The notes beneath the pieces were generated by a model that did no database searches, was not told the DNA's origin, and was given only the letters and a program-made list of their open reading frames with translations. This document shows, in pieces, positions 5,097 through 5,315 of a stretch of DNA of 5,315 bases; position 1 is the stretch's first letter, and each line of letters opens with the position of its first letter. Position numbers and translations under genes: made by a program. Origin of the DNA: Planctomycetota bacterium (GTDB lineage Bacteria; Planctomycetota; SBBH01; JACQRN01); NCBI GenBank assembly GCA_016206515.1, contig JACQRN010000350.1:1-5315 (forward strand), given 5' to 3'.

Positions 5097-5315
5097 ATGC
5101 CTGCCTCCTGCGCCATCTGCGGAAAAACCGGGTCGTTCGGCAACACCATCACGACCCGCGGCGAGCCCAAGCGGAAGGGCGGCTTCGGCCTGAAGGTCAC
5201 CGGCATCAACCGCCGCCGCTGGCAGCCGAACCTGCACAAGCAGCGCGTGATCGTCAACGGCGCCAAGCGCCGCCTGCGGATCTGCGCGCGCTGCATCAAG
5301 AGCGACACCGTCCAG
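5097..5315 (+). CDS. rpmB: 50S ribosomal protein bL28, zinc-binding form (3' end outside window)
   Basis: 73 codons from ATG 5097 to the window edge, with no stop yet. The start MPASCAICGKTGSFGN matches the bL28 N-terminus (a Cys at position 5, then C/G-K-x-x-x-x-G-N). Two CxxC pairs (CAIC near the start and CARC near the end of the visible part) form the four-cysteine zinc site of the C+ type of this protein. Between them are a basic glycine-rich insert (RKGGFGLKVTGI) and the RRRWQPNL motif, which resembles the RRRxxPNL core of the family. bL28 is a component of the large ribosomal subunit. I recall the insert-bearing form from Planctomycetes and related groups (moderate certainty). There is no clear Shine-Dalgarno; the start follows the predicted -10 by 10 nt. 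The gene is divergent from the signalling operon across a 61-bp gap. Confidence 0.93.
   Translation, partial: MPASCAICGKTGSFGNTITTRGEPKRKGGFGLKVTGINRRRWQPNLHKQRVIVNGAKRRLRICARCIKSDTVQ

Noticed and set aside
5036..5308. N-terminal extension of the response regulator into rpmB (including an in-frame ATG near 5115)
   Set aside because: It would be antisense to clearly coding rpmB sequence, shows no domain, and would bury the -10 element. The receiver starts right after GTG 5035.

Overview
This is a high-GC bacterial chromosome segment. A minus-strand gene cluster fills almost all of it, and one plus-strand gene diverges at the right edge. Read in the direction of transcription (right to left), the cluster is: response regulator with a helical-repeat output region (5035-3449), soluble FHA-GAF-PAS histidine kinase (3456-1435), ribH (1442-984), nusB (979-524), a 258-bp non-coding spacer, then ftsY (264-1, cut by the window edge). 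The divergent gene is rpmB, ribosomal protein bL28 (5097 to beyond 5315).

From general knowledge, the ribH-nusB-ftsY order and the bL28 subtype (two CxxC pairs, glycine-rich insert before the RRRWxPNL motif) suggest the Planctomycetes/PVC side of the tree or a neighbouring uncultivated lineage. This is a low-confidence inference. No rRNA or other strong phylogenetic marker is present.

The cluster looks like one operon. The regulator and kinase overlap by 8 nt (TTGCATAG), kinase and ribH overlap by 8 nt (ATGGGTAA), and ribH and nusB are 4 nt apart. A two-component pair is thus transcribed ahead of genes for riboflavin synthesis, rRNA antitermination and SRP-dependent membrane targeting, and faces a ribosomal-protein gene. 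Genes inside the cluster have purine-rich Shine-Dalgarno sequences. The two divergent outer genes instead have -10-like hexamers 7 and 10 nt before their start codons, so both may make leaderless or nearly leaderless mRNAs.

The most unusual structure is the nusB-ftsY spacer. It is built from degenerate 7-bp units, with a G at exact 7-bp steps from 522 down to 438 (13 positions) and from 286 up to 356 (11 positions). The two halves have opposite polarity around a GCG-rich palindromic centre, so the whole spacer could fold as a long imperfect hairpin. A cleaner four-unit 7-bp array (4595-4622) lies inside the regulator gene, in the linker between its receiver and helical region.
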